A stretch of DNA of 64,000 bases, from contig DISW01000001.1 in NCBI GenBank assembly GCA_002422605.1, positions 315,114-379,113 of the forward strand, in the 5' to 3' direction. The translations under genes were made by a program, and so were the position numbers. This DNA comes from Bacteriovoracaceae bacterium UBA6200. GTDB taxonomy: Bacteria > Bdellovibrionota > Bacteriovoracia > Bacteriovoracales > Bacteriovoracaceae. Positions 33,894 to 42,512 of this stretch are shown piece by piece. Each line of letters opens with the position of its first letter. Positions within the stretch are counted from its first letter, which is position 1. The notes below the pieces were generated by a model. That model did no database searches. It saw nothing but the letters and a program-made list of their open reading frames with translations, and was not told where the DNA came from.

Positions 33894-35429
33894 ATGACCA
33901 ATGATCAAGGCGTAGACGAGGACAACCTCCCTCCTACGAATCAAATAATCTCTGAAGAACTAACTTCAGAGGAATCAGATGAAAACACATCTGAAGACAA
34001 AGCGGACCGGGAAGAAACAAGATTCAAAGAAGGGCAGATCCTGCGCTTTGTGAGAGTCCGCTTCCCCGGAAATGCCCGCTCATTCCCATTTCTCGTTGGT
34101 AAAAGAAGAATTGAATACGGTCAAAAAGTCGTGGCCATGTCCGACCGTGGTATGGCCGTAGGATATGTAAACTCTTTCCCTTACGAAGTTCCTTTCAATA
34201 AAAGCATGCTCCCTATCCGAAGCATCGCCAAAGTTGCTATGGAAGAAGATATCGTTGCTGACCAGGAAGCCTATCGTCAGCAAAAAGAAGCTGAGAATAT
34301 CTGTAACGATCTCATTGAAGATTACAAATTAGATATGCAACTTACCCATGTGGAATTCACTTCTTTTGGTAAGAAAGCCGTTTTCTATTTTATTGCTCCA
34401 GCACGAGTCGATTTCCGAGACCTAGTTAAAGACTTGGTTGGAAAACTCAAAACTCGCATCGAACTTCGTCAGATTTCTGTCCGCGACCGTTCTGCCTCAA
34501 TTGGTGGTATCGGTCCATGCGGGCGTGAACTATGCTGTTCATCCTTTTTGACGAAATATGGGAACGTTGGCATTAAAATGGCCAAGAACCAGGACCTTAC
34601 TCTTAATTTCTCCAAACTCAACGGAGTTTGCGGTCAATTAAAATGTTGTCTTCAATATGAAGACGAGGTTTATCGTGAAAAAAGATCTCGTTTACCTAAA
34701 GAGGGAGACATCATCTCTACTCACACAGGCGAGATTGGCAGAGTTGATAGACTCCATCTTTTAACAGAACAGTTTGTTATGATGACCAATCGCGGAGTTC
34801 GTAAACGCTTCGTTGTGGATCTCTATAAAGAAACATTAGATAAAGAGACAGCTAATTTCCCAAGAGAATTTGATTCTATTTCAGATGAAACCCATAAAGT
34901 AATTGGAATGGATGAAGCTGAGGCCAAAAAGGTGAGGGCCTTTGAAACCGAAGTTAAAACCTATCAAACTAAGAGTAAGTCATTTGCCGAAGGAATCTTC
35001 GAGTCACTTTTTGGAGAAAAATCTCTCGATTATAGTCTTCCAGAAGTCGAAGAACCTGCAAGTGACAAACCGAAAATCAAAACACCTGATGAAGAAGAAG
35101 AAATTGTTTATTCCCCTCACGAGGATGACATTCTTCCAGATGATGAAAATGATAATTTCGTAGATAATGAACCGATAAGAACTCGTGTTGAAAGATCAGA
35201 TCGTGAACCACGAGGTCCAAGACAAGATCAGCGAAACGATAGAAACCGTGGACCTCGTCCTCCACGTAATGATCAAAGAGGCCCTCGCCAGGATGATCGT
35301 AATCGAAGTCGCGGCCCTCGTCCTCAAGGACAAGGACCAAATCCGAATCCAAATCCAAATTCAAACCCTAATCGTCCTCAAGGTGGAGGACCAAGATCTA
35401 ATCAAGGAAGAAATCGACCACCGAGATGA
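33894..35429 (+). CDS. ricT: PSP1/RicT-type protein with Arg/Pro-rich tail
   Basis: Residues about 50-300 form the PSP1 (RicT/YaaT) domain: YGQKVVAMSDRGMAVGYV, RDRSASIGGIGPCGRELCCSSFL and LNGVCGQLKCCLQYE. The conserved cysteine pairs are the Fe-S ligands known from the B. subtilis RicAFT complex, which affects RNase Y and RNA maturation. The N-terminus is acidic. The last 85 residues are Arg/Gly/Pro/Asn-rich with a NPNPNPNSNPN run, absent from the Firmicute protein and suited to RNA binding or disorder. TTGACA at 33859 may be a -35. The stop overlaps the sbcD start by 4 nt. Confidence 0.85.
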   Translation: MTNDQGVDEDNLPPTNQIISEELTSEESDENTSEDKADREETRFKEGQILRFVRVRFPGNARSFPFLVGKRRIEYGQKVVAMSDRGMAVGYVNSFPYEVPFNKSMLPIRSIAKVAMEEDIVADQEAYRQQKEAENICNDLIEDYKLDMQLTHVEFTSFGKKAVFYFIAPARVDFRDLVKDLVGKLKTRIELRQISVRDRSASIGGIGPCGRELCCSSFLTKYGNVGIKMAKNQDLTLNFSKLNGVCGQLKCCLQYEDEVYREKRSRLPKEGDIISTHTGEIGRVDRLHLLTEQFVMMTNRGVRKRFVVDLYKETLDKETANFPREFDSISDETHKVIGMDEAEAKKVRAFETEVKTYQTKSKSFAEGIFESLFGEKSLDYSLPEVEEPASDKPKIKTPDEEEEIVYSPHEDDILPDDENDNFVDNEPIRTRVERSDREPRGPRQDQRNDRNRGPRPPRNDQRGPRQDDRNRSRGPRPQGQGPNPNPNPNSNPNRPQGGGPRSNQGRNRPPR

Positions 35430-36562
35430 GCATGAAGATCCTTCATACCTCTGACTGGCATCTTGGAAAACGTCTTTTTAAACTTGATCGCACCCCTGAA
35501 CATGAACTCTTTCTTGAATGGCTGCTAGATACCCTCATCACAGAGAAAATTGATCTCCTGCTTATAGCTGGGGACATTTTTGATACTCCTATGCCCCCTC
35601 ACCAGGCATTGGAAATGTTTTATAATTTCCTCCATCGGGTCTCCACCGAAACCCAAACTGAAACATTGATGATTGCCGGGAATCATGATTCCGGAATTCT
35701 TCTTGAGGCCCCAGCAAAAATTCTTGCTCCACATCGGGTAAAAGTGTGGGGAAAACTTTCTCCAAATCCAGAGGATCATTGGCTTCGGATTCAAAACATT
35801 GACCTTTGTGCTCTTCCCTATTTCAGGTCTTATGAACTTCTTCCTCAAGGGGAAGGAGATGCCATTGAAGTTCTGAAGAAATATCTGGTTCGAGAGCGAA
35901 GCTTGCCTCAGGTTCTGATGCTCCATCATCTGGCCGGAGTATTTGAAGCGGCAGGGTCTGAGCAAGTAATAACTCTCTCGGGCGTGGATTCGATTCCCTC
36001 TGAAATTCTTAATTCTTTTGATTATGTGGCCTTGGGGCATATCCATAAACCTCAAAAAGTCGGGCCTGCAAGTTTTTACTCAGGCTCTCCTATTCCTTTA
36101 AGATTTTCAGAAACTAAAAGTAAGTCAGTCGTCATCATTGAGGAAAACGAAGGGGCCTTAACTCATCATATCCTTCCTATTCCCAATTTCAGAAATCTGG
36201 TCATTGTAAAAACTGATGAGAGTTCTTATTTAGAAGATCTTGAGAAGTTGAGTAAAACAACTGAACTTACACCCATGGTTGAGATTCAGATAGAATTATC
36301 AGCTCCCAAAGTAGGACTCATTGATGAAATCAAGGAGAAGCTTTCCCAGAAAGGAATGGAGCTTCTTTCCTTTATTCCTTATTATCAGGGGGAAGACCGT
36401 CAGGAACGTAAAAGCGAAAAAATTTTTCAACTCTCCACCATGGAGCTTTTTGAAGAATTTTATGCCACAAAATATCCTCAGAATCCAAATATCCCGGAAG
36501 ATCTCAAGGATGATTTTAAAAACCTCCTTGAAAAGGTGAAGCATGCGTCCTCTTCGCCTTAA
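35426..36562 (+). CDS. sbcD: Exonuclease subunit SbcD
   Basis: The 378-residue Mre11-like phosphoesterase contains all motifs in order: TSDWHLGK, AGDIFDTP, MIAGNHDSG, MLHHL, and GHIHKPQK. It should be the nuclease half of the SbcCD complex, cleaving hairpins and protein-blocked DNA ends with manganese. The start could also be the ATG two codons later. It overlaps RicT by 4 nt and SbcC by 20 nt, so all three lie in one transcript. Confidence 0.96.
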   Translation: MSMKILHTSDWHLGKRLFKLDRTPEHELFLEWLLDTLITEKIDLLLIAGDIFDTPMPPHQALEMFYNFLHRVSTETQTETLMIAGNHDSGILLEAPAKILAPHRVKVWGKLSPNPEDHWLRIQNIDLCALPYFRSYELLPQGEGDAIEVLKKYLVRERSLPQVLMLHHLAGVFEAAGSEQVITLSGVDSIPSEILNSFDYVALGHIHKPQKVGPASFYSGSPIPLRFSETKSKSVVIIEENEGALTHHILPIPNFRNLVIVKTDESSYLEDLEKLSKTTELTPMVEIQIELSAPKVGLIDEIKEKLSQKGMELLSFIPYYQGEDRQERKSEKIFQLSTMELFEEFYATKYPQNPNIPEDLKDDFKNLLEKVKHASSSP

Positions 36563-39500
36563 GATAAAAAACATTGCTTCCTTAAAAGGTGAGCATGTTA
36601 TTAACTTCCAGGAAATTCAGGAACAAAGTTCACTCTTTGCCATAACCGGCGAAACGGGCTCTGGGAAATCTTCAATTCTTAATAGTATTGGTCTGGCCCT
36701 TTATGGCCAGGTCTATAAGAAAAATGTAAATCAGATTGATGTTGTAACCTTGGGAGAAAAAGATGGTTCGATAGAACTCATCTTCCAAGTGAAGGGAAAG
36801 TATTATCTTGCGGATTGGAAAGCGAGAGTAAGAAAACAGAATGGTGATCTCTACTCCACCCCTCAAACTCCAGTCAGGAATCTTTATGTCTTAGAATCAT
36901 CAGACTTCGATGGTGTTAAAAATATTTCACCTGTGGCCGTGCCTGAACTGCTCAACCTTGATTTTGATCAATTCTGTAAATGCATCATTCTCAACCAGGG
37001 AGAATTTGCACGATTCATCAGCAGTTCATTTAGTGAACGTAAAGAAATCCTAGAGAAGCTTTACCCCGGTGAAATCCTGGAAAACATGAGTAAGGAACTT
37101 TATGCAGAATTAGAGGCATTAAAAAGTTCCAGGGCAGAACTGGATATTAAACTTGGAGAATTAAAATCAAGTTTTGAATCAGGTCCGGATCTTAAAGGAG
37201 AAAAAGAACGCCTTCAAAAAGAACTGATCTTTTTAGAAGAAAGAGCGTCTTTGATTGAAAAGCTTGATCATCATTTTGTAAGCCTTTTATCCGCCTACGA
37301 TAAATTCTCAGAGAATGAAAAGAAAAAAGAAAATATAAGAAAAGAGCTCGCCCTAGAGACATCAAAACTCAATGATCTCATCAAAAGTGGCGAATCCATC
37401 CATGAGACCCTTCAAGAACTAAAGACTCGGCAGGAAAAAGAACTCCCTGAATTACAAAATTATCTTAAGAAAGAAGAAAATCTAAAAGGTCTACTGGAGG
37501 CCCGGGAAAAAGTAAAAAAGAACCTGCTAGAAAATAGTACTGAATCTCAAAAGATTAAAGAAAAGCTTTCTCTTAAAGAATATGATGAAAAGAAGTTTTT
37601 AAAATCAAGGGATGAACTTAAACACCAGTTCACTTTACCGTTAGAAAAATTAAAGCTTGCCCGCACTCATTTTCAACCGCTCTTTGATCTCTTTAGTGAA
37701 AAAGAGGTTTTAAATGAGGAAATTAAAGGCAAGGCCTTAAGGCTTCATCAATACGAAACAAGTGGAAAAGATCTTAAAGTTCAATTCGATGAATTGGCCA
37801 AGAAAATATCTCTCATTCCTGAAAACATTAAGGAACTTGAAAATCAGGCCCGTAAAGAGAAAGAAGATTCTCAAACTAAAATAGATAATAAACAACGCGC
37901 TCAAATTAAATATGATGAATTCACAAAGAACATTTCACTTGCAAAAGAAGAGCTCGAACAATTAACGACGAAGGTTTCAGACCTTCAAAAACTACTGGTC
38001 ATAACTCAAGAAGAACTCTTCCCCTTAGAATCAACCTTAAAACTTCAGGAAGTATTAAACGCTTCAAGCGTTTGTCTTGATCATGCGCTCTCTTCCAGGG
38101 CAGAAGCTTGTCCAGTTTGTGAACAAGCAGTTCTTGCTCCTAAATGGAAGGAGCTGAAAGAAAAGTTTTTAAAAACTGATCTTGAATCTATTCGCCGCCG
38201 TTTTGAAGAAGGCCGAAAAATTCTCATAAAGGCACAGGAAGAAGAAAAAATTTATACCCAGAGGATCGCTTCCCAAAAAAGTGATCTTGAGAAAAAAGAA
38301 AATGAAGTAAAGGCCATTATTCCCCTTCTTGAAGTAACTGTTCCCTCTATACAAGAATTAGATCAGAAGCTCGCCGCTCTCCAAAAACAAAGCTGGGAGC
38401 TTTCTGCTTTCCAAAAAGAATTGGAGATTAAAGGGTTAGAACTCAAAAAAACCAGAGAGCAATACTCTCAATTACGGGTTGAAATTCTGTCTCGGGAAGA
38501 GCTTCTCCAAGGGATTACTAAAAAGCTTACCGAAATAGAAGGACTACTCCAGGGACTCATTCCTGCAATAACCCAGGATACTATACGCGAACTTAAAAGA
38601 GAGAATGTCATTCTTCAATCCTATATTGAAAATGACCAGTCCCTTGAAAAAATTTCTCAGGATAAGACTTATCTCCTTCAAGAAAATGAAAAACTCTCCA
38701 CTTTAAGAAAGGCCCTTCTTCTTGAAGAAGAAACAGAAAGTAAGAAGATTAACTCTCTTGAAGAGGAGTTATTGGCAGCTTTAAAAGGCAAGAAAGCGTC
38801 TGAACTCATTAAAGAACTTGGTCAACTACTACGTGAAGCTCAGGAACTCTGGAGCGCCCAGGAACAGAAACTTAAGGCCCAGGAATTGTCTCTTAAGGAT
38901 CTTAATGGAAGGCTTTATCCTTTAATGGAGTTAAGTAAAGATTATGATCTGATCTTCACTCGCGAAGTTTTTACTATAAAAGGCATCGCTTGTGAGCTGG
39001 CTGATGAAAAATTCAATAAGCTTAAAGAGATTGATCTGAACTTTTCTTCTCCCCGTGAACTTTTTATTCCTTTTGATGATCTGTTAAAGAGTGAAAAAGA
39101 ATTCATGAAAAGCCTGGTAAATGATTGCCGGATGAATTTTGCAAGTGTTTCCACCCGTTTTCAGGAATGGGAGAAGACCCAGGATAAAATCAAGCTTTTT
39201 GAATTCCAGTACCGTGAGTTAAATGAAGCTCTTTCTAGAAAACAGCGGCTCAGTGAAGTTCTCGGCAAAGATGAATTAAGAACGTTTGTCCTTTCTTTAG
39301 TGGAAGAAAATTTAATTTATCAGACCAATGAAGAGTTACAAAAACTTTGTCAGGGCCGTTATGAAATTATTCATCAAACTCGCTCTCTAAAGATGACTCC
39401 TGAATTCTTTATCCTGGATAAATTCCGTGAAGGTGGAAGAAGGAAAGTCTCAACACTTTCAGGTGGAGAAACGTTTATGGTTTCCCTTGCCATGGCCCTC

Positions 39501-39743
39501 GCTTTAGCGGAGATGACCCGTGGACAAGCGGAGATTGACTCATTATTTATTGATGAGGGTTTTGGGACTCTCGATCAGGAATCTCTGGAAGATGTGCTTT
39601 CAATGCTGGGGCAAATTCAGAACAGAGGTCTCTTAGTCGGAATCATTTCTCATATCAAAGCCCTTACTAATGCCTTACCTGTGAATCTCGTTCTGAATAA
39701 GCGACAGGACGGAACAAGTAGCCTAAAGATTCAATACAATTGA
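36543..39743 (+). CDS. sbcC: Exonuclease subunit SbcC
   Basis: The 1066-residue protein is a Rad50-like SMC ATPase. Walker A GETGSGKSS is near residue 38, and two long coiled coils flank a zinc hook Cys523-Pro-Val-Cys526. The signature STLSGGETFMVSLAMALALAE and Walker B DSLFIDEGFGTLD are near the end. It pairs with SbcD, whose gene overlaps by 20 nt. Length is within the usual range. The Q-loop region reads IILNQGEFARFI, as in the family. Confidence 0.97.
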   Translation: MRPLRLKIKNIASLKGEHVINFQEIQEQSSLFAITGETGSGKSSILNSIGLALYGQVYKKNVNQIDVVTLGEKDGSIELIFQVKGKYYLADWKARVRKQNGDLYSTPQTPVRNLYVLESSDFDGVKNISPVAVPELLNLDFDQFCKCIILNQGEFARFISSSFSERKEILEKLYPGEILENMSKELYAELEALKSSRAELDIKLGELKSSFESGPDLKGEKERLQKELIFLEERASLIEKLDHHFVSLLSAYDKFSENEKKKENIRKELALETSKLNDLIKSGESIHETLQELKTRQEKELPELQNYLKKEENLKGLLEAREKVKKNLLENSTESQKIKEKLSLKEYDEKKFLKSRDELKHQFTLPLEKLKLARTHFQPLFDLFSEKEVLNEEIKGKALRLHQYETSGKDLKVQFDELAKKISLIPENIKELENQARKEKEDSQTKIDNKQRAQIKYDEFTKNISLAKEELEQLTTKVSDLQKLLVITQEELFPLESTLKLQEVLNASSVCLDHALSSRAEACPVCEQAVLAPKWKELKEKFLKTDLESIRRRFEEGRKILIKAQEEEKIYTQRIASQKSDLEKKENEVKAIIPLLEVTVPSIQELDQKLAALQKQSWELSAFQKELEIKGLELKKTREQYSQLRVEILSREELLQGITKKLTEIEGLLQGLIPAITQDTIRELKRENVILQSYIENDQSLEKISQDKTYLLQENEKLSTLRKALLLEEETESKKINSLEEELLAALKGKKASELIKELGQLLREAQELWSAQEQKLKAQELSLKDLNGRLYPLMELSKDYDLIFTREVFTIKGIACELADEKFNKLKEIDLNFSSPRELFIPFDDLLKSEKEFMKSLVNDCRMNFASVSTRFQEWEKTQDKIKLFEFQYRELNEALSRKQRLSEVLGKDELRTFVLSLVEENLIYQTNEELQKLCQGRYEIIHQTRSLKMTPEFFILDKFREGGRRKVSTLSGGETFMVSLAMALALAEMTRGQAEIDSLFIDEGFGTLDQESLEDVLSMLGQIQNRGLLVGIISHIKALTNALPVNLVLNKRQDGTSSLKIQYN

Positions 39744-39758
39744 AATGAGTGAAAAGTC

Positions 39759-40250
39759 TTAATTTACTTCTATAAAGATCTGAGTCCAATAAAGTGATCC
39801 ATTACTATCTTTAGCTACACCTACTCCAGTGTGTGTGCTGTATGGATTTAAAAGATGTCCAAGATGGGTTTTAGAGGCCGCCCAATATTGAAGAACTTTT
39901 TCTGCACTATTTAACCCCTTCGCAATGATTTCTGTACACACTTTGCCACTCAAAAGTTCACTCGAAATAGTGTGGCAGCGTTCACTGGAACCATCATGAG
40001 AGAAAGGCAGTTCTCCGCTCGCCATTTTATCAGTATGCCCTTGCGCCACTTCATTCATAAACTCCGAGACAATTAGGTCCGGAAGACCTTTTTGACTTCT
40101 AACCTGTGAAAGGAGTTGCAAATACTCATCTCTCGCCTCCATGGCGCTCAGGGTTTGGATGTTCATGTACTTATCAATAGGATTGATTTTTTCAACACTT
40201 GGGGCCTTGCAGGCCACTAAAACAAACAGAAGAGGGATTAAAATTTTCAT
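39759..40250 (-). CDS. CAP/SCP-domain lipoprotein
   Basis: The 163-residue protein has a lipobox at Cys14 (FVLVAC). It then carries a bacterial CAP (SCP/PR1) domain: ARDEYLQLLSQVRSQKGLPDL, EVAQGHTDKMASGE, FSHDGSSERC, ENI-like CTEIIAKGLNSAEKV and HLGHLLNPYSTHTGVGVAKD. The two domain histidines are present. Family roles range from lipid binding to peptidase; none can be assigned here. It is convergent with sbcC at 15 nt and divergent from the protease gene at 40393. Confidence 0.85.
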   Translation of the reverse strand: MKILIPLLFVLVACKAPSVEKINPIDKYMNIQTLSAMEARDEYLQLLSQVRSQKGLPDLIVSEFMNEVAQGHTDKMASGELPFSHDGSSERCHTISSELLSGKVCTEIIAKGLNSAEKVLQYWAASKTHLGHLLNPYSTHTGVGVAKDSNGSLYWTQIFIEVN

Positions 40251-40392
40251 GGGGGAATTCTAACGCCATGAACAAAGAGGTCAATCACAGGGTAAGCTTT
40301 GCCTAAATTCTATCGAAGTAGTTTCCAACCCTAATAAACAAGTCTAGAATCCGGGTTCTTTACTCCCCCTCCTTAAGAGAGAAGGCAAAGCT

Positions 40393-41619
40393 ATGAAAAG
40401 ACTTATTTTAACTGTCTCATTAACTTTATCTTTTTTGGTTCAGGCCCATCCTGTTCATATGGATCTGGAGATGTCTTCCGAAGAGTATCGTGAACTGCTT
40501 CAAAAGATTTCATCAACTCAGAAAAGTTTGAGCGCTGATCAACCATCCATCGCACAGGCCTTGAAGATTGGTGATCGTTTGAGCAAGTGGATTGCTCTTG
40601 TAAATGCAAACCGTTCTCCTCAAAATGCTATCCGGCTCACTTCTCCAGAGACGCGTCGGGGTATTCCCATCGATAAACCGAATGTTTATTCACCTAAGAC
40701 AATTGAGACTGAGACCCGAGCAGCTCTTGCAGAACTTCCTGGACACATAAAGGGAATTCTTCTTAATAGCGAAAATCTTCCTCTCTCCTTGGGAATGGAT
40801 GATGCCACTTTTATTAAACATGCTCGTCGTATTGACCGGAATTATCAGAGCGCTGCCCGGTACAAAACAATCGACCAATACAGAGCTGAGTATATCCGAG
40901 CGGCCAATAAAGATGTTCGAGGCATTTATTATCTTCAAACGAATAAAATTACCGCTGATCAATTAACAGACACTGATATGATTCCAGCTCAACAGCTGGG
41001 TCATATTAAAGAAGCTTTAGTGCAGATGTGTGTAAATGGCACAGGTAAACTTAGTCGTTGCAAAAAAGAAATTCAGAAGGCTGCTTCCAAAAATAAGTTG
41101 GATGAAATTTATAACAGGTACATTAAAGCAGGCCAGGCAACATGGCATAACTTCTTTAAGATTCCGCCTTATGCCCGACGCCATGATCTTAAATGGAATG
41201 GTCAAATTGCAACTGTTCCCTTCAACACACCTAAGATTGAAAAATTCATTCCATACTTAAAAACCAACATCGAAGAAGAGTTTCAATGGAAAGGTTGGGG
41301 GCTAAAAATTATTTTTGGAAACTACCCTAATGGTCCTCTCCTTATTTTCCGTCCCGGTGTCGTTCCTTACGTCAATGGACTAGGGGGAAATGAAATTGTC
41401 ATGGATTCCAATCAACCCATCGAAGAATACGAATCACAATGGACTATTCGCCACGAGTTTGGCCATGTGATCGGTCTGCCTGATTGCTATCATGAGTTCT
41501 ATGACGTTCAAAATGATGTCTATGTGAACTACCAGCTCGATACTACAGATCTCATGTGCTCCCGAGCGGGTAATATGAACGAACGAATTTATCTGGAATT
41601 AAAGAACGCTTATCAATAG
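40393..41619 (+). CDS. Secreted metzincin-like protease, snapalysin-type zinc site
   Basis: The 408-residue protein has a signal peptide (cleavage after VQA, residue 18), a roughly 250-residue N-terminal region rich in helix, and a C-terminal catalytic domain. The zinc motif is HEFGHVIGLPD (354-364): HExxHxxGxxD, with aspartate as the third ligand, as in snapalysin (M7). A probable Met-turn follows in TTDLMCSRAG. The rest is unlike the 140-residue snapalysin domain, so the long N-terminal part may be a propeptide or binding domain. It is exported and single, with a terminator after it. Confidence 0.8.
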   Translation: MKRLILTVSLTLSFLVQAHPVHMDLEMSSEEYRELLQKISSTQKSLSADQPSIAQALKIGDRLSKWIALVNANRSPQNAIRLTSPETRRGIPIDKPNVYSPKTIETETRAALAELPGHIKGILLNSENLPLSLGMDDATFIKHARRIDRNYQSAARYKTIDQYRAEYIRAANKDVRGIYYLQTNKITADQLTDTDMIPAQQLGHIKEALVQMCVNGTGKLSRCKKEIQKAASKNKLDEIYNRYIKAGQATWHNFFKIPPYARRHDLKWNGQIATVPFNTPKIEKFIPYLKTNIEEEFQWKGWGLKIIFGNYPNGPLLIFRPGVVPYVNGLGGNEIVMDSNQPIEEYESQWTIRHEFGHVIGLPDCYHEFYDVQNDVYVNYQLDTTDLMCSRAGNMNERIYLELKNAYQ

Positions 41620-41628
41620 CTCTATTGG

Positions 41629-41657
41629 CCCGGGGAAAGATTCTTTCCTCGGGTTTT
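41629..41657 (+). terminator. Intrinsic terminator after the protease gene
   Basis: CCCGGGGAAAG pairs with CTTTCCTCGGG (one G-U) over a 3-nt loop and is followed by TTTTAATT on the plus strand. Confidence 0.85.
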
Positions 41658-41659
41658 AA

Positions 41660-42082
41660 TTACTTTCCGCCCTTAGAAACTTTTTCATCAACTTCAATAA
41701 TACGTTTTGCTAAATCATCCAAGGCCCAGGGCTTAACAATATAATTATTAACTCCGGCCTTAATGCTTTCTAGCACGTAACTCACTTCAGATTTAGAAGT
41801 CACCATTAGCACCGGTAAGTGCCGCGCTTTAGCATCAGCTCGAATAAGTTTAACCAGATCAATTCCTGAACCGTCTTCCATCATAAGATCAGTAATAACG
41901 AACTGAATAGGGTCTGTGGCCAGTTTTTCCTGTATGATCTTATAACCTTCGTTTCCTGAGATAGCAGCTGAAACTTTAGTAACACCTAGTTGCTTCAAGC
42001 TCTCTGTGATCATTGTCCGCATACTTTCATAGTCATCGCAGATTAGAAAATGTTTAGAGGTTATATGTGCTGGAATTGCCAT
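41660..42082 (-). CDS. CheY-like response regulator (single receiver)
   Basis: The 140-residue protein is one receiver domain: the acidic pair in LICDDYESMR, the phospho-acceptor aspartate in FVITDLMMEDGSG, the switch threonine in LMVTSKSE and the lysine in IVKPW. There is no output domain, as in CheY. It directly follows the 140-codon gene and the membrane CheA-like kinase, which is its likely phosphodonor. The downstream partner cannot be read from the sequence; a flagellar switch or other binding partner is possible. Confidence 0.9.
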   Translation of the reverse strand: MAIPAHITSKHFLICDDYESMRTMITESLKQLGVTKVSAAISGNEGYKIIQEKLATDPIQFVITDLMMEDGSGIDLVKLIRADAKARHLPVLMVTSKSEVSYVLESIKAGVNNYIVKPWALDDLAKRIIEVDEKVSKGGK

Positions 42083-42505
42083 CTAATCATCCTTTGGCAT
42101 GATAAATTGAATATCTTCTATATTAATTTGTTCATCATCATTTCCATTGAAGTAATCATTGATATCTTGAACAAGCTTATCTTTCGCAAGCAATGGAAAC
42201 ACATGAATACGTTCATCTTTTAATTTTTTCTGTGCTTCCGCATTAAAATTTGCATTGACCGGAAGAAACAGAAAAATTTTGAACTGAAGTTCAGATAATT
42301 CCCGTTGCTTTGTTTTTAGAAATTCTAAAGTGGACTTCGCATCAGAAAAAACCAGAGTAAATTTTCCTGTCTGTAAAAATACCTGAGAATATTCATCCGG
42401 CTCCCTACTGTCGAAGCAAGAAAACTCGTCACTAAGAGATTTCTTAAGTTCCTCGGTATGAGTGGATTTAGGATCAGGAAAAAATATAACTTTCTTAAAA
42501 TTCAT
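42083..42505 (-). CDS. Unknown protein between kinase and CheY-like gene, possibly a pseudo-receiver
   Basis: From the ATG at 42505 (AGAG upstream; a GTG two codons earlier is possible) the product is 140 residues. Alternating strands and helices (KKVIFFPDP, FTLVFSDAKSTLEFL, FKIFLFLPVNANF, HVFPLLAKDKLVQDI) resemble a receiver fold in layout. The DD pair and the conserved KP are missing, so it may be a degenerate receiver that does not take phosphate. The acidic tail is unlike its neighbours. It lies between the kinase and CheY-like genes with 0-7 nt gaps, so it is part of the same system. Confidence 0.5.
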   Translation of the reverse strand: MNFKKVIFFPDPKSTHTEELKKSLSDEFSCFDSREPDEYSQVFLQTGKFTLVFSDAKSTLEFLKTKQRELSELQFKIFLFLPVNANFNAEAQKKLKDERIHVFPLLAKDKLVQDINDYFNGNDDEQINIEDIQFIMPKDD

Positions 42506-42512
42506 TATCACT

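Noticed and set aside
35338..35372. Short repeated units (AATCC-type) as a tandem repeat or CRISPR-like array
   Set aside because: They are codons of the Asn-Pro run in the RicT tail; units are only 6 nt with no spacers.
35077..35454. Overlapping frames of 89-95 codons over the RicT tail
   Set aside because: They arise from the low-complexity Arg/Pro codon run and lack start signals; RicT is continuous through the region.
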